Shown one piece after another: positions 39,103-47,523 of a stretch of 48,860 nt of DNA. This DNA comes from Parafilimonas sp. (GTDB lineage: Bacteria > Bacteroidota > Bacteroidia > Chitinophagales > Chitinophagaceae). A program made the translations under genes and the position numbers. Position 1 is the first letter of the stretch. Every line of letters starts with the position of its first letter. The stretch spans positions 1 through 48,860 of the forward strand of contig JAFBAF010000102.1 in NCBI GenBank assembly GCA_019247895.1, read 5' to 3'. The notes below the pieces were generated by a model that worked only from the letters and a program-made list of their open reading frames with translations, was not told where the DNA came from and did no database searches.

Positions 39103-39316
39103 TTCTTTTGTTATAAATAATTTCAGCTAACAATTAAATATACGAAACTTACTTATTTCATTAAATCTAGAATCAAGATTTACACTCCCATTTTTGAGTG
39201 GACTTTTTACTACTTAAAAAACGAAATTATTTACCAGTTTAACTTATCTAAATGGTTTTCAGTTTTATCCAAACTTAGTCTCAGCAGGTTCTCATACCTG
39301 CTGATCTCGCAGGTTT

Positions 39317-39443
39317 AGTCTCAGCGGGGTCTTCGTTCAAGGCTTATGTGTAAAGCCACGAAACCCTGCGCCTATTTGCAAACATTATTGTAAACGCATG
39401 GTCTCATGCCTATGCAACTGCAGTGCAATGAAGAGCCCTGCTG
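39317..39443. repeat. Dispersed ~130-bp repeat with inverted ends, copy A
   Basis: agtctcagcggggtcttcgttcaaggcttatgtgtaaagcc...gcagtgcaatgaagagccctgctg; aligns end to end with 43593-43719. Confidence 0.85.
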
Positions 39444-39501
39444 AAACGGAAGCAGCTTTCAAAATATGCTGATCTTGCACGTAATTCTGTGAAGACCGAA
39501 C

Positions 39502-39543
39502 AATATAGTTAGGAGCTATGTGAATATAGTTAGAAGATCTGTC
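39502..39543. repeat. 21-bp tandem direct repeat
   Basis: aatatagttaggagctatgtg / aatatagttagaagatctgtc, 17/21 identical. Confidence 0.6.
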
Positions 39544-39598
39544 AATAGATTATAAATCATATATTACATAAAATTTTTTAATCCGCTAAATCATATTT

Positions 39599-40015
39599 AT
39601 GAAAAAATATTTTACCTTTTTCTTATTGATGCTTTTTGCAGAAAAAATTTTTAGCCAGGTGGATACTGCAACAGCACATACCTCCTTAAAAACAGAGTAT
39701 CTTAAAAAAAGCAAAACACAAAAAACAATCGCGTGGGTTTTAGTTGCCACAGGCACTACACTAATGATAATTGGTGGCAGCGTTGGAAACCATGCTGCGA
39801 CAGATTTAAGCATTAATGAGGCTGCTTCCGGCGGAGGTTTAATCATTGCCGGAGCGGTTATGGATCTCGGCAGTATTCCGTTGTTTATAGCAGGCGCAAA
39901 AAATAAACGCAGAGCAATGTCTGTTTCAATTAACAGTGATTTTGTTCCCAGATTGCAGCAAGGTATGGTTGCGCGGGTACGCATGCCGGGAATTGGACTG
40001 CGGATAAGGCTGTAG
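39599..40015 (+). CDS. Small exported/membrane hypothetical protein
   Basis: Signal peptide MKKYFTFFLLMLFAEKIFSQ; two hydrophobic segments (IAWVLVATGTTLMIIGG; GGLIIAGAVMDLGSIPLFIAG). Confidence 0.7.
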   Translation: MKKYFTFFLLMLFAEKIFSQVDTATAHTSLKTEYLKKSKTQKTIAWVLVATGTTLMIIGGSVGNHAATDLSINEAASGGGLIIAGAVMDLGSIPLFIAGAKNKRRAMSVSINSDFVPRLQQGMVARVRMPGIGLRIRL

Positions 40016-40522
40016 AAAAATGTAATAATGTTATAAATTATACGCCATCTTTTTTTGTTATGGCTTTGCAAACAGGCATTGGAAATACGGGCATTTGTGC
40101 CTTAGTCATGTTACCCAACATGGTTATACAATTAGGACCCGCTGTGACGAAACTATATCGCATAATTTCATTGAAACTGCTACATAAATGGTACTTGCAA
40201 TTTGCTTAAGTTTATGCAACGGTATAAATTAACCCCCCGCTCAGTTAATTTCATAAAAGCACTTATAAAAACCGCAGTCTTCGCTCCCGAAAAGAGCACA
40301 AGAATTGCGCAGAACCTCAATAGTACATCAAAAGTTTTCAGTTAAAAACTTTAATCACGCTAACTAAAAACACACCAATGCACAATTACCAAGTGTAATA
40401 AAACATGCTGCTATTGCACTATAAAAAAATCAAACAATGGAAGTCGCAGAAAATCCAGATAAGAGTATGCTGTGAATTGCCGAAAACACAACATAGAGTA
40501 GGCCAATTTCAAAACAAATAAA

Positions 40523-42658
40523 ATGGAAGATTTAGAAAATAAATCCGGAATGCCCGTTTCGTTAATGGATAAACCAGTAAAAAAACCAGAGCCTGACGGA
40601 GTAAGAATAACATTTTTAACCGAGCAAGAGGAAACATCCAAAACCAAAATGCCGGCAGCATTGATGCAAGCCAAAACGATTCGTGCAAAGGGCCAAATGC
40701 CCAGCGGTAAAGCGATCATGAAAATTTCAGAGGATAAGAGTAAAGGATCAAGGGCTGATAAATTGGTGGACGGTAAAATGCCGGCAGTTGATATGAATGT
40801 AAAAAGGCCAAAGCCATCAAAAAAAAGAGCCGATGATAATTTAATGCAGCCACCTTCTTTACAAACTGAAATTGAAGTAAGGCGTCCTCATGTTTTTCAT
40901 AAATCAGAATCTGCTGAAACAAAGCTGGTATATGAAATTTTAAGCAGACAAAAAATGGGGCCAACCGGTTTTGATTATCCTACTACTTTCAGAGGCAGCA
41001 CCGCACACTTTAATGTGTACTACGATCCAAGCCTGGGAACCGGCGGCGCAACAATAGCAGATGGCGTATTGGCAAGCTGCGAAGATGAATATAATTATCT
41101 CAAAATGCAGTTTGGCGGAATTGATGCCGGGCCTTTCAATATAATAATTGCTGCAGGTATTGGAGGCGCATTTCACTGGGGGTGTGCTGCCACCGATCTT
41201 TATTGCGACGCGGACACTTCTGCTACTCCTGACGTTGACCATACAAGGATGCTGGTTGTAGCAGAAGAAACCGAAGTATTTTCTGCCGTGCAAAATCTTG
41301 GATGGGATTGCGGCGCAAGCAATGGCGAAGGGCTTTCCAGAATTTTCGCTACTGAATTATATCCCGCAGAATTAAATGGTTTTACGTCTGCCGGTTATTG
41401 GCTTGATACTCCGGGTCGTCCTGATTATGTAAATGTAAATGATCCCACTGACAGAAATTATATATCCATAGGCTGTTCAGTACTGTTTTTAAATTATTTG
41501 CATTATCAATTAGGTTATAGATGGGAACATATTACATGTGCTGCTGCCTCTACACTTGCAGAAACCTATACAAAATTAACAGGAAGAACCGGTGGTTTTG
41601 ATGACTTTAAAGCTTTGCTCCAGGTTTATTTTCCGGAAGGAACGCCAAGTGGTGTTACAATAGATAATGTTTTTCCGCTGGGTGCTGTCAGTACCGGGCG
41701 CCTGGAAGTTTTTGTACGGGGAAGTGATGGGGCAGTATGGCATAACTGGCAAACTGCACCGAATAACGGATGGAGCGGATGGGATTCTCTTGGTGGATGG
41801 GTATCAGAATTAGTGGTGGGTAAAAATGCCGATGGCAGGCTTGAAGTATTTGCAATAGGTGGTGATAATGCTCTTTGGCACAACTGGCAAACAGGATATG
41901 GCTGGAGCGGCTGGGACTCATTAGGCGGATGGATAGACAGGCTGGCGGTGGCACGCAATGCTGACGGGCGCCAGGAAGTATTTGCCCGGGGCGCTGATGG
42001 CGCTTTATGGCATATCTGGCAAACAGCTCCAAATAATGGCTGGAGCGGTTGGTATTCATTTGGCGGATGGATTGATATGATAACAACAGCACAAAATGCC
42101 GACGGGCGAATAGAAGTGTTTGTAAGGGGCGGTGACGGAGCCGTTTGGCATATCTGGCAAACAGCCCCAAGTAACGGATGGAGCGGATGGGATTCTCTTG
42201 GCGGATGGATTGATATACTTAATGTAGGTCAAAATGCTGATGGACGATTAGAAGTGTTTGCACGGGGAAGTGATGGAGCACTATGGCATAACTGGCAAAC
42301 GGCGCCGAACAACGGTTGGAGCGGCTGGGCGTCTATGGGAGGATGGATAGATAGAATTGCAGTAGGTCAAAATGCCGATGGACGACTCGAAGTGTTTGCA
42401 AGAGGGGGTGACGGAGCGGTGTGGCATAATTGGCAAACAGCGCCAAACAACGGCTGGAGCGGCTGGGGCTCTCTTGGCGGATGGATAGATATGCTTGCAC
42501 TGGGATCAAATCAAGATGGCAGAATAGAATTGTTTGCGCGGGGAGGTGATGCTGGCCTGTGGCATAACTGGCAAACAGCACCCAACAACGGTTGGAGCGG
42601 CTGGGGGTCTATGGGAGGCTGGTTTGATTTACTTGCCGTTGGACAAAATTCATTGTAG
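40523..42658 (+). CDS. 711-aa protein: basic N-terminal region, peptidase-like middle domain, seven-repeat PLL-type beta-propeller lectin
   Basis: Seven repeats of DGRLEVFARGxDGALWHNWQTAPNNGWSGWxSLGGWIDxLAVGQNA; middle domain with VVAEETEVFSAVQNLGWDCGASNGEGLSRIFATELYP; no obvious signal peptide. Confidence 0.85.
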   Translation: MEDLENKSGMPVSLMDKPVKKPEPDGVRITFLTEQEETSKTKMPAALMQAKTIRAKGQMPSGKAIMKISEDKSKGSRADKLVDGKMPAVDMNVKRPKPSKKRADDNLMQPPSLQTEIEVRRPHVFHKSESAETKLVYEILSRQKMGPTGFDYPTTFRGSTAHFNVYYDPSLGTGGATIADGVLASCEDEYNYLKMQFGGIDAGPFNIIIAAGIGGAFHWGCAATDLYCDADTSATPDVDHTRMLVVAEETEVFSAVQNLGWDCGASNGEGLSRIFATELYPAELNGFTSAGYWLDTPGRPDYVNVNDPTDRNYISIGCSVLFLNYLHYQLGYRWEHITCAAASTLAETYTKLTGRTGGFDDFKALLQVYFPEGTPSGVTIDNVFPLGAVSTGRLEVFVRGSDGAVWHNWQTAPNNGWSGWDSLGGWVSELVVGKNADGRLEVFAIGGDNALWHNWQTGYGWSGWDSLGGWIDRLAVARNADGRQEVFARGADGALWHIWQTAPNNGWSGWYSFGGWIDMITTAQNADGRIEVFVRGGDGAVWHIWQTAPSNGWSGWDSLGGWIDILNVGQNADGRLEVFARGSDGALWHNWQTAPNNGWSGWASMGGWIDRIAVGQNADGRLEVFARGGDGAVWHNWQTAPNNGWSGWGSLGGWIDMLALGSNQDGRIELFARGGDAGLWHNWQTAPNNGWSGWGSMGGWFDLLAVGQNSL

Positions 42659-42687
42659 CCACACGTGTTAGGATTCTGACTGTTTTC

Positions 42688-42722
42688 AAAATATAGCTCA
42701 CATTGCTGAGCTATATTTTTTT
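42688..42722 (+). terminator. Rho-independent-like terminator after the lectin gene
   Basis: aaaatatagctca-cattgc-tgagctatatttt, 13-bp perfect stem followed by Ts. Confidence 0.85.
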
Positions 42723-42790
42723 GTCTTAGCAAGGCCTTCGTTTTAAAGAATTTGAGATAAGCCACGAGACCCTGCATTCATTATTTCTAT
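42722..42790. repeat. Diverged left-half copy (copy C) of the ~130-bp repeat
   Basis: tgtcttagcaaggccttcgtttt...gataagccacgagaccctgcattcatta aligns with the left halves of copies A and B. Confidence 0.6.
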
Positions 42791-43339
42791 GTTGCAGCAA
42801 AAACGGGTACCTAAGTGTTCATCTCACCTGTACTTTCTTGTACCATCTTGGCCGGCCGCAATAAGTGAGACGAACATAGTACAAACGAAAAGGAAAATCT
42901 GTAACTACACATTCGCCTCCATCACTTAATTTTCCCCGTGTTTTGGTTGTTATATTTCTATTTGCTATAAGATAGCCTAATTAAATAGTACAACTGATAC
43001 CGTACATATATAATTGCTGCATCATCATTTTGACTTGCGTTATGTGATGGAAGAGCGTTGCGGTTTAGCAAAAACATTGTGTTTCAAATTAAAAAATTTA
43101 TATTGAAACAATGTTCTTTACTACTTCATTAAAACGACACTGAAGATTTATATTCTCTGCAATGTATCTTAGTATTGCTTTTTGTAAGGGGCCATTGCGA
43201 AGAAAGAAAAAAGTAAGCATATCTTTGTCACTTATAGCCTGGCTGGCAGTCGCCGCTTCTGAAACAACAACATGGAAGAACAGGACGAAATCCTTTGCAG
43301 CCATGAGTAAACAATTCACTAACCTTTTAATTTAATTGT

Positions 43340-43435
43340 ATGTCGAAAAAAACAACTGAACCAAGGAAGAATAAGCCTACGAAAAAGAAAAGTTCAGCAC
43401 AGAAGAAAGCGGATCCAAAGAAAAAAGCACGGTAA
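43340..43435 (+). CDS. 31-aa lysine-rich microprotein
   Basis: ATG...TAA: MSKKTTEPRKNKPTKKKSSAQKKADPKKKAR (12 Lys, 2 Arg); followed by a terminator-like hairpin; below the size cutoff of the ORF track. Confidence 0.5.
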   Translation: MSKKTTEPRKNKPTKKKSSAQKKADPKKKAR

Positions 43436-43448
43436 TAGCAAAAACGCA

Positions 43449-43480
43449 GCGCCCTGTTCACAGTTCCGGGCTTCTTTTTT
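43449..43480 (+). terminator. Terminator-like GC hairpin with T tract
   Basis: gccctgttcacagttccgggcttctttttt; short gccc/gggc stem plus T run. Confidence 0.5.
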
Positions 43481-43592
43481 CGCTGTTGCTGGTGAGGTGG
43501 AGTAACGCAATGTGATTTATGTTTTAGAACACTTAAGGCATGGTACGTGCGGGCATAAACCGTGGCGGCGGGTGAATATCTGTGATACTTTC

Positions 43593-43719
43593 AGTCTCAG
43601 TAGGGTCTTCGTTTAAGGCTTATGTGTAAAGCTGCGGACCCTGCGCTTATTAATTCAAACGTACAATAAATGCAGAGTCTCATGGCGCACACAATTGCAG
43701 TGCAATGAAGACCCTGCTG
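43593..43719. repeat. Dispersed ~130-bp repeat with inverted ends, copy B
   Basis: agtctcagtagggtcttcgtttaaggcttatgtgtaaagc...ttgcagtgcaatgaagaccctgctg; ends cagtagggtcttcgtt / aatgaagaccctgctg are near-perfect inverted repeats. Confidence 0.85.
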
Positions 43720-43828
43720 TTACGAAGTAGAGGTGTACTTATCATCTATGAAGATACTAATCATACTTATGATTTTGTTGATTTGAAATTCCTTGTTGGT
43801 GACAACCAACAAGTGCGGAGAACCATTG

Positions 43829-44650
43829 CTATTGTTTTTGTTTCTGTTGTTTCGTGCCGGCACGAACCGGGGTGATAGGCTTGTAAGTTAATTCGTCAAC
43901 AGCACTACCATTTTCCAGAACAACCATTTTTTGCGGCTTGCCCGATGCATCGATTATAAAGTTAAAAACAAGATCACGGTCTTTGGTAAAGAATGATGTT
44001 GCTGATTGCGGGTATAATGTATAGCTGTTTTTATCATCGTATAAAATAAGTGTATTATCCTGTCTCTTCAATTTCAATGTACCGGATTGCACACTGCTAT
44101 ATGTGCCCGTTAGTTTATCCAGTTGTGAGCTGCTTAACGTTACTTCCTTTTTTGTACCCACATATGTGGGCGCATGATGATTATAACTTAAAATTCGTGA
44201 CATTTTCCATGCATTATTCTTCAGCAACCACAGGTGCGTAAAATTTGCGTCGCCGTCAAGATATTCCGGCTTGCCATCTTGCGTTATATAAAACAAATGT
44301 TCACCCGTAATGATAGCGCCATACACCTGGTTATTTTGCATCAGCGGAAACACCTTTACTGAACCGGCAACCGCTTCTCTTCTTAAGTGATAATTTGAAT
44401 TACTGCACAGATTTTTTTCAAGAGATTGAATGAGTGCGGAAGCGCCTTTGGTTATTCCGCCTTTGTCGTGATAAAACTCAACATCATCTTCGAGATAATT
44501 TTTAAATACTGATGTATCGCAATGATTGTATGCATTCCAAAAACCACTGTCGAGATGCAGTATAATTGCAGTAACCGAATCTGCAATGCTTTGTGCTGAT
44601 GCACACATACTAATAAGGAGTGCCGGAACAAATAACAAATACTTTCTCAT
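43829..44650 (-). CDS. NTF2-like (SnoaL/DUF4440-type) secreted protein with C-terminal beta-rich domain
   Basis: LHLDSGFWNAYNHCDTSVFKNYLEDDVEFYHDKGGITKGASALIQSL...GDANFTHLWLLKNNAWKMSRILSYNHH. Confidence 0.85.
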   Translation of the reverse strand: MRKYLLFVPALLISMCASAQSIADSVTAIILHLDSGFWNAYNHCDTSVFKNYLEDDVEFYHDKGGITKGASALIQSLEKNLCSNSNYHLRREAVAGSVKVFPLMQNNQVYGAIITGEHLFYITQDGKPEYLDGDANFTHLWLLKNNAWKMSRILSYNHHAPTYVGTKKEVTLSSSQLDKLTGTYSSVQSGTLKLKRQDNTLILYDDKNSYTLYPQSATSFFTKDRDLVFNFIIDASGKPQKMVVLENGSAVDELTYKPITPVRAGTKQQKQKQ

Positions 44651-44893
44651 TTGTAAAATTTAATAGAGGTTAATTCACGGCTATATAATAGCAGCGAATT
44701 GTTTAATTATCAAGCCGGTTAAGTGAGTACTTGTTAAGGATGGAAACATAAAGATATGAACTGTGATTGTATGCAATTTTTTAATTGTATAAGTGGAAAT
44801 TATTTAGGCTAAGCGGAATGTAAAGCTTGAATGTAAAGTGAATTCAGGAATGAAGGATGATGTACAATAAAACAGCAAGTGCAGGTTAACTCA

Positions 44894-45106
44894 TTACTTC
44901 CTGGAAGAATTTTCTTCAGCTAAAATGATAACATTCTTACCCAGGGTTTTGAACCTTACTCCGTTTTTTTGTTCAACCGTTATGGTTACATGGCCCGTTT
45001 TACTTGTGTGCACATCTCTTACTGTTCCTGATTTTCCGGCATGTGTTCCTCCAACAACTTTGCATTGGTCGCCGTCTTTTAAATTTTGTGATGTTTTGGC
45101 CTTCAT
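44894..45106 (-). CDS. KOW-motif small protein
   Basis: LKDGDQCKVVGGTHAGKSGTVRDVHTSKTGHVTITVEQKNGVRFKTLGKNV; start set at MKAKTSQ. Confidence 0.8.
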   Translation of the reverse strand: MKAKTSQNLKDGDQCKVVGGTHAGKSGTVRDVHTSKTGHVTITVEQKNGVRFKTLGKNVIILAEENSSRK

Positions 45107-45182
45107 AATATTTATAAATTTAGTGATGCAGGCATAAAGATAAGAGCCGCTAATAAAAACTATACTTATATGTTGCAACTGC

Positions 45183-46193
45183 TCAATGCGGTTCTACTAC
45201 CATTATTTTAAATGTACCGGCAATAGTTTGCGGACGAAAAGACTCTTTTGAAGCAGGCTTAAATAATGCTGATGGCAGGTAAACTTTGTGCGTTGCCTGG
45301 TCAACAGTAATGGTTCGTGCTCCCGGCTTTGTCACAACATTTTCAGCCAAAACAAAATTATCTGCAGACACTTCTTTGATAACGGTTAATGAGCCTTCCC
45401 CGTTTGATGAGTAAGCGGTTTTTAAACTGTTATCAAAAGCAGCGCCATCTGCTCCGTCACCTGTTGGAATAGTTGTAATTATTTCGCCGTTCTCGGCATT
45501 CATTACAATCATCATCTTATTTTCACAAGTAGCAAACAAACGCATAGTTGCCCGGTCTATCGCAAGCCCCGATGCGCCTGTTCCCGGTTTATTCGGCCAG
45601 TTATGTATAACCTTAAAGCTGTGTGCATCTATTACATCCACTTCCGCTTTTTCAGCATTATTCACGTAAATATTTCCTTTGCCATCACTCACTGCAGTTT
45701 CGGGCCAGCCTGTTAATTGCATGGTTGCAACAACAGTGTCTGACGTTGGATCAATCACCGTCATATTTTTACTCATGCCATTGCAGGTAATAATCTTGTT
45801 TGAAAAATCATCGTAAAAGATCGCATCGGCAAATTTTCCTGTTGGAACATACTTCAGAATTTTGTTGTCTGCAAGATCAAACACCAATACTTTATTTAAT
45901 GTACCGTTGCTGATGTATCCTTTACCCAATGCATGCACAAGCGCAATACCATGAACATCTTTTTCAGTTTTTATTACGCCGATAGAATCACCTGTATTTT
46001 TGTTTAAAACATTAACCTGCGAACCATGTGAAACATATAATTTTTCTGAAGCCGAATCCACAGTAAGATAATCGTACCCGCCAATGCTTTTTATAGGGAA
46101 CGAATCGGTGATATGATAAGTTGATTGGTTTTGGGCAAATGAAACAATCGCCGTTACCAGGAGCAGCGCAACGAGAAGAAAATATTTTTTCAT
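45183..46193 (-). CDS. YncE-like beta-propeller secreted protein (paralogue of 8873-9871)
   Basis: SEKLYVSHGSQVNVLNKNTGDSIGVI, KIITCNGMSKNMTVIDPTSDTVVATMQL; start set at MKKYFLLVALLL (signal peptide). Confidence 0.87.
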   Translation of the reverse strand: MKKYFLLVALLLVTAIVSFAQNQSTYHITDSFPIKSIGGYDYLTVDSASEKLYVSHGSQVNVLNKNTGDSIGVIKTEKDVHGIALVHALGKGYISNGTLNKVLVFDLADNKILKYVPTGKFADAIFYDDFSNKIITCNGMSKNMTVIDPTSDTVVATMQLTGWPETAVSDGKGNIYVNNAEKAEVDVIDAHSFKVIHNWPNKPGTGASGLAIDRATMRLFATCENKMMIVMNAENGEIITTIPTGDGADGAAFDNSLKTAYSSNGEGSLTVIKEVSADNFVLAENVVTKPGARTITVDQATHKVYLPSALFKPASKESFRPQTIAGTFKIMVVEPH

Positions 46194-46936
46194 AAAACTG
46201 ATTTTTTGTATCACGCAATAATGCGATGAGCACAATGTTACGCATCAATGTAAGCGGTTTGAAAGAATAGAGATTAAACCACAAGTTTCATAGACGAAAC
46301 TTTTCATTTCTTTTTAATTAATCAATTAATTCCGTAATGTGCCTGCACATTGCTTTTAAGGAGAAATTGCGGAGGAAAGAAGATAATTTACCTTATCTGT
46401 AAGGGGACAACAACGCCATAATTTCCCGTAACCAATATAAGATTTTAAGTGGATCAACAAAAAGCACTCAACTAATATATTGATCAAATATGCTAAAACT
46501 ATTTAGTTATTGAATAACCCCATCAAAGTGTTTTTCTAATATACATACATGTTCCTTTCCGGCAGTTCTTCGATTTATAAAAGCGAGAGTAACGACCAAC
46601 TACCGGCAAACGATAGAAGAAATAAGCTAAGAGCTATTTACTATGAAGAGCCAAATTTAAAGCATAAACGTTTACTTCATTCTGCGAGCACATCTCGTTC
46701 TCGATTTCTCTATGGCAGCAGTAATATGTAAAAAAAACCGGTTGGTAAGTTTTTTGTAAATGCGCCCAACATTTTGCAGGTATTGGGTAAAAACTTAATT
46801 TAGGTAATTGTAACTGTGATATTGGGCTGGCAGCATACCTTTTATTTATAAAATGTTGGTGAGTATTAGCCCTTCGCCGACATATCAAAACTGAAATAAG
46901 CGCTAACTGTAATTATTTATACCTAAAACTTACACT

Positions 46937-47473
46937 ATGAAACATTTCAAATTTCTTTTGGTGACTGTTGTACTTGCATTTAGTTTCAATTCGTCGTTTG
47001 CTGACGTTACGATTTATTTAAGCATTGAAGGCGGTAAATTAGTTGTAGACAAACCAACTGTACGGGTAGCGGTTGGAGACAATATAACCTGGCAAATAAA
47101 CGATCCAAATATTCACTTGTTTTGGTTTATGCAAAACACAATGGGGACGAATCCATTTACAACATCGGTTCCTACACCTGCCACTCCTTCATCAACTTCT
47201 TTTACAATAATGGCCCGCCGCGCAAATGATCCAGATGGGTGGACTTACCATCTTGGTGCTCGCCTAAATATGGGAGGGAATGTCTTCTCGGATCCAAAAA
47301 TTATAGTGAGGCCCAGAACAGGTATTTACTTAAAATTAGCCAGCATCCTCGCAGCGCTTTTTGGTATTCTTAGTATTTTCCTGGCTTTTACTGTAATGCG
47401 ATTAAATAAAAAAATTAAAGTATTAAAGTCTTCTTCACCCGGATATGAACATGGTACTACAATGAAACTATAA
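46937..47473 (+). CDS. Exported cupredoxin-like protein with a C-terminal TM anchor
   Basis: Signal peptide; VRVAVGDNITWQINDPNIHLFWF; TM IYLKLASILAALFGILSIFLAFTVM. Confidence 0.6.
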   Translation: MKHFKFLLVTVVLAFSFNSSFADVTIYLSIEGGKLVVDKPTVRVAVGDNITWQINDPNIHLFWFMQNTMGTNPFTTSVPTPATPSSTSFTIMARRANDPDGWTYHLGARLNMGGNVFSDPKIIVRPRTGIYLKLASILAALFGILSIFLAFTVMRLNKKIKVLKSSSPGYEHGTTMKL

Positions 47474-47523
47474 TGATATTGTTAAACATTTTAATTAAAG
47501 TTTTAGTACTTAGTATTAATTAA

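Noticed and set aside
41690-42655. Regularly spaced ~138-bp repeats, considered as a CRISPR-like or satellite array
   Set aside because: Units are contiguous, in frame and encode PLL-type propeller blades; no spacer structure.
41626-42777. Antisense ORFs with repeated motifs (41626-41958, 41688-42170, 42333-42581, 42511-42777 on minus)
   Set aside because: Shadow ORFs created by the repetitive, codon-biased lectin blades on the plus strand; no independent start context or recognisable family.
43098-43319. 73-aa minus-strand ORF
   Set aside because: No recognisable motif; lies in repeat-rich intergenic DNA, so not reported as a gene.
46549-46888. Overlapping short ORFs on both strands (46549-46731 plus, 46634-46888 minus)
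   Set aside because: Mutually overlapping, no motif or clear start context; likely spurious.
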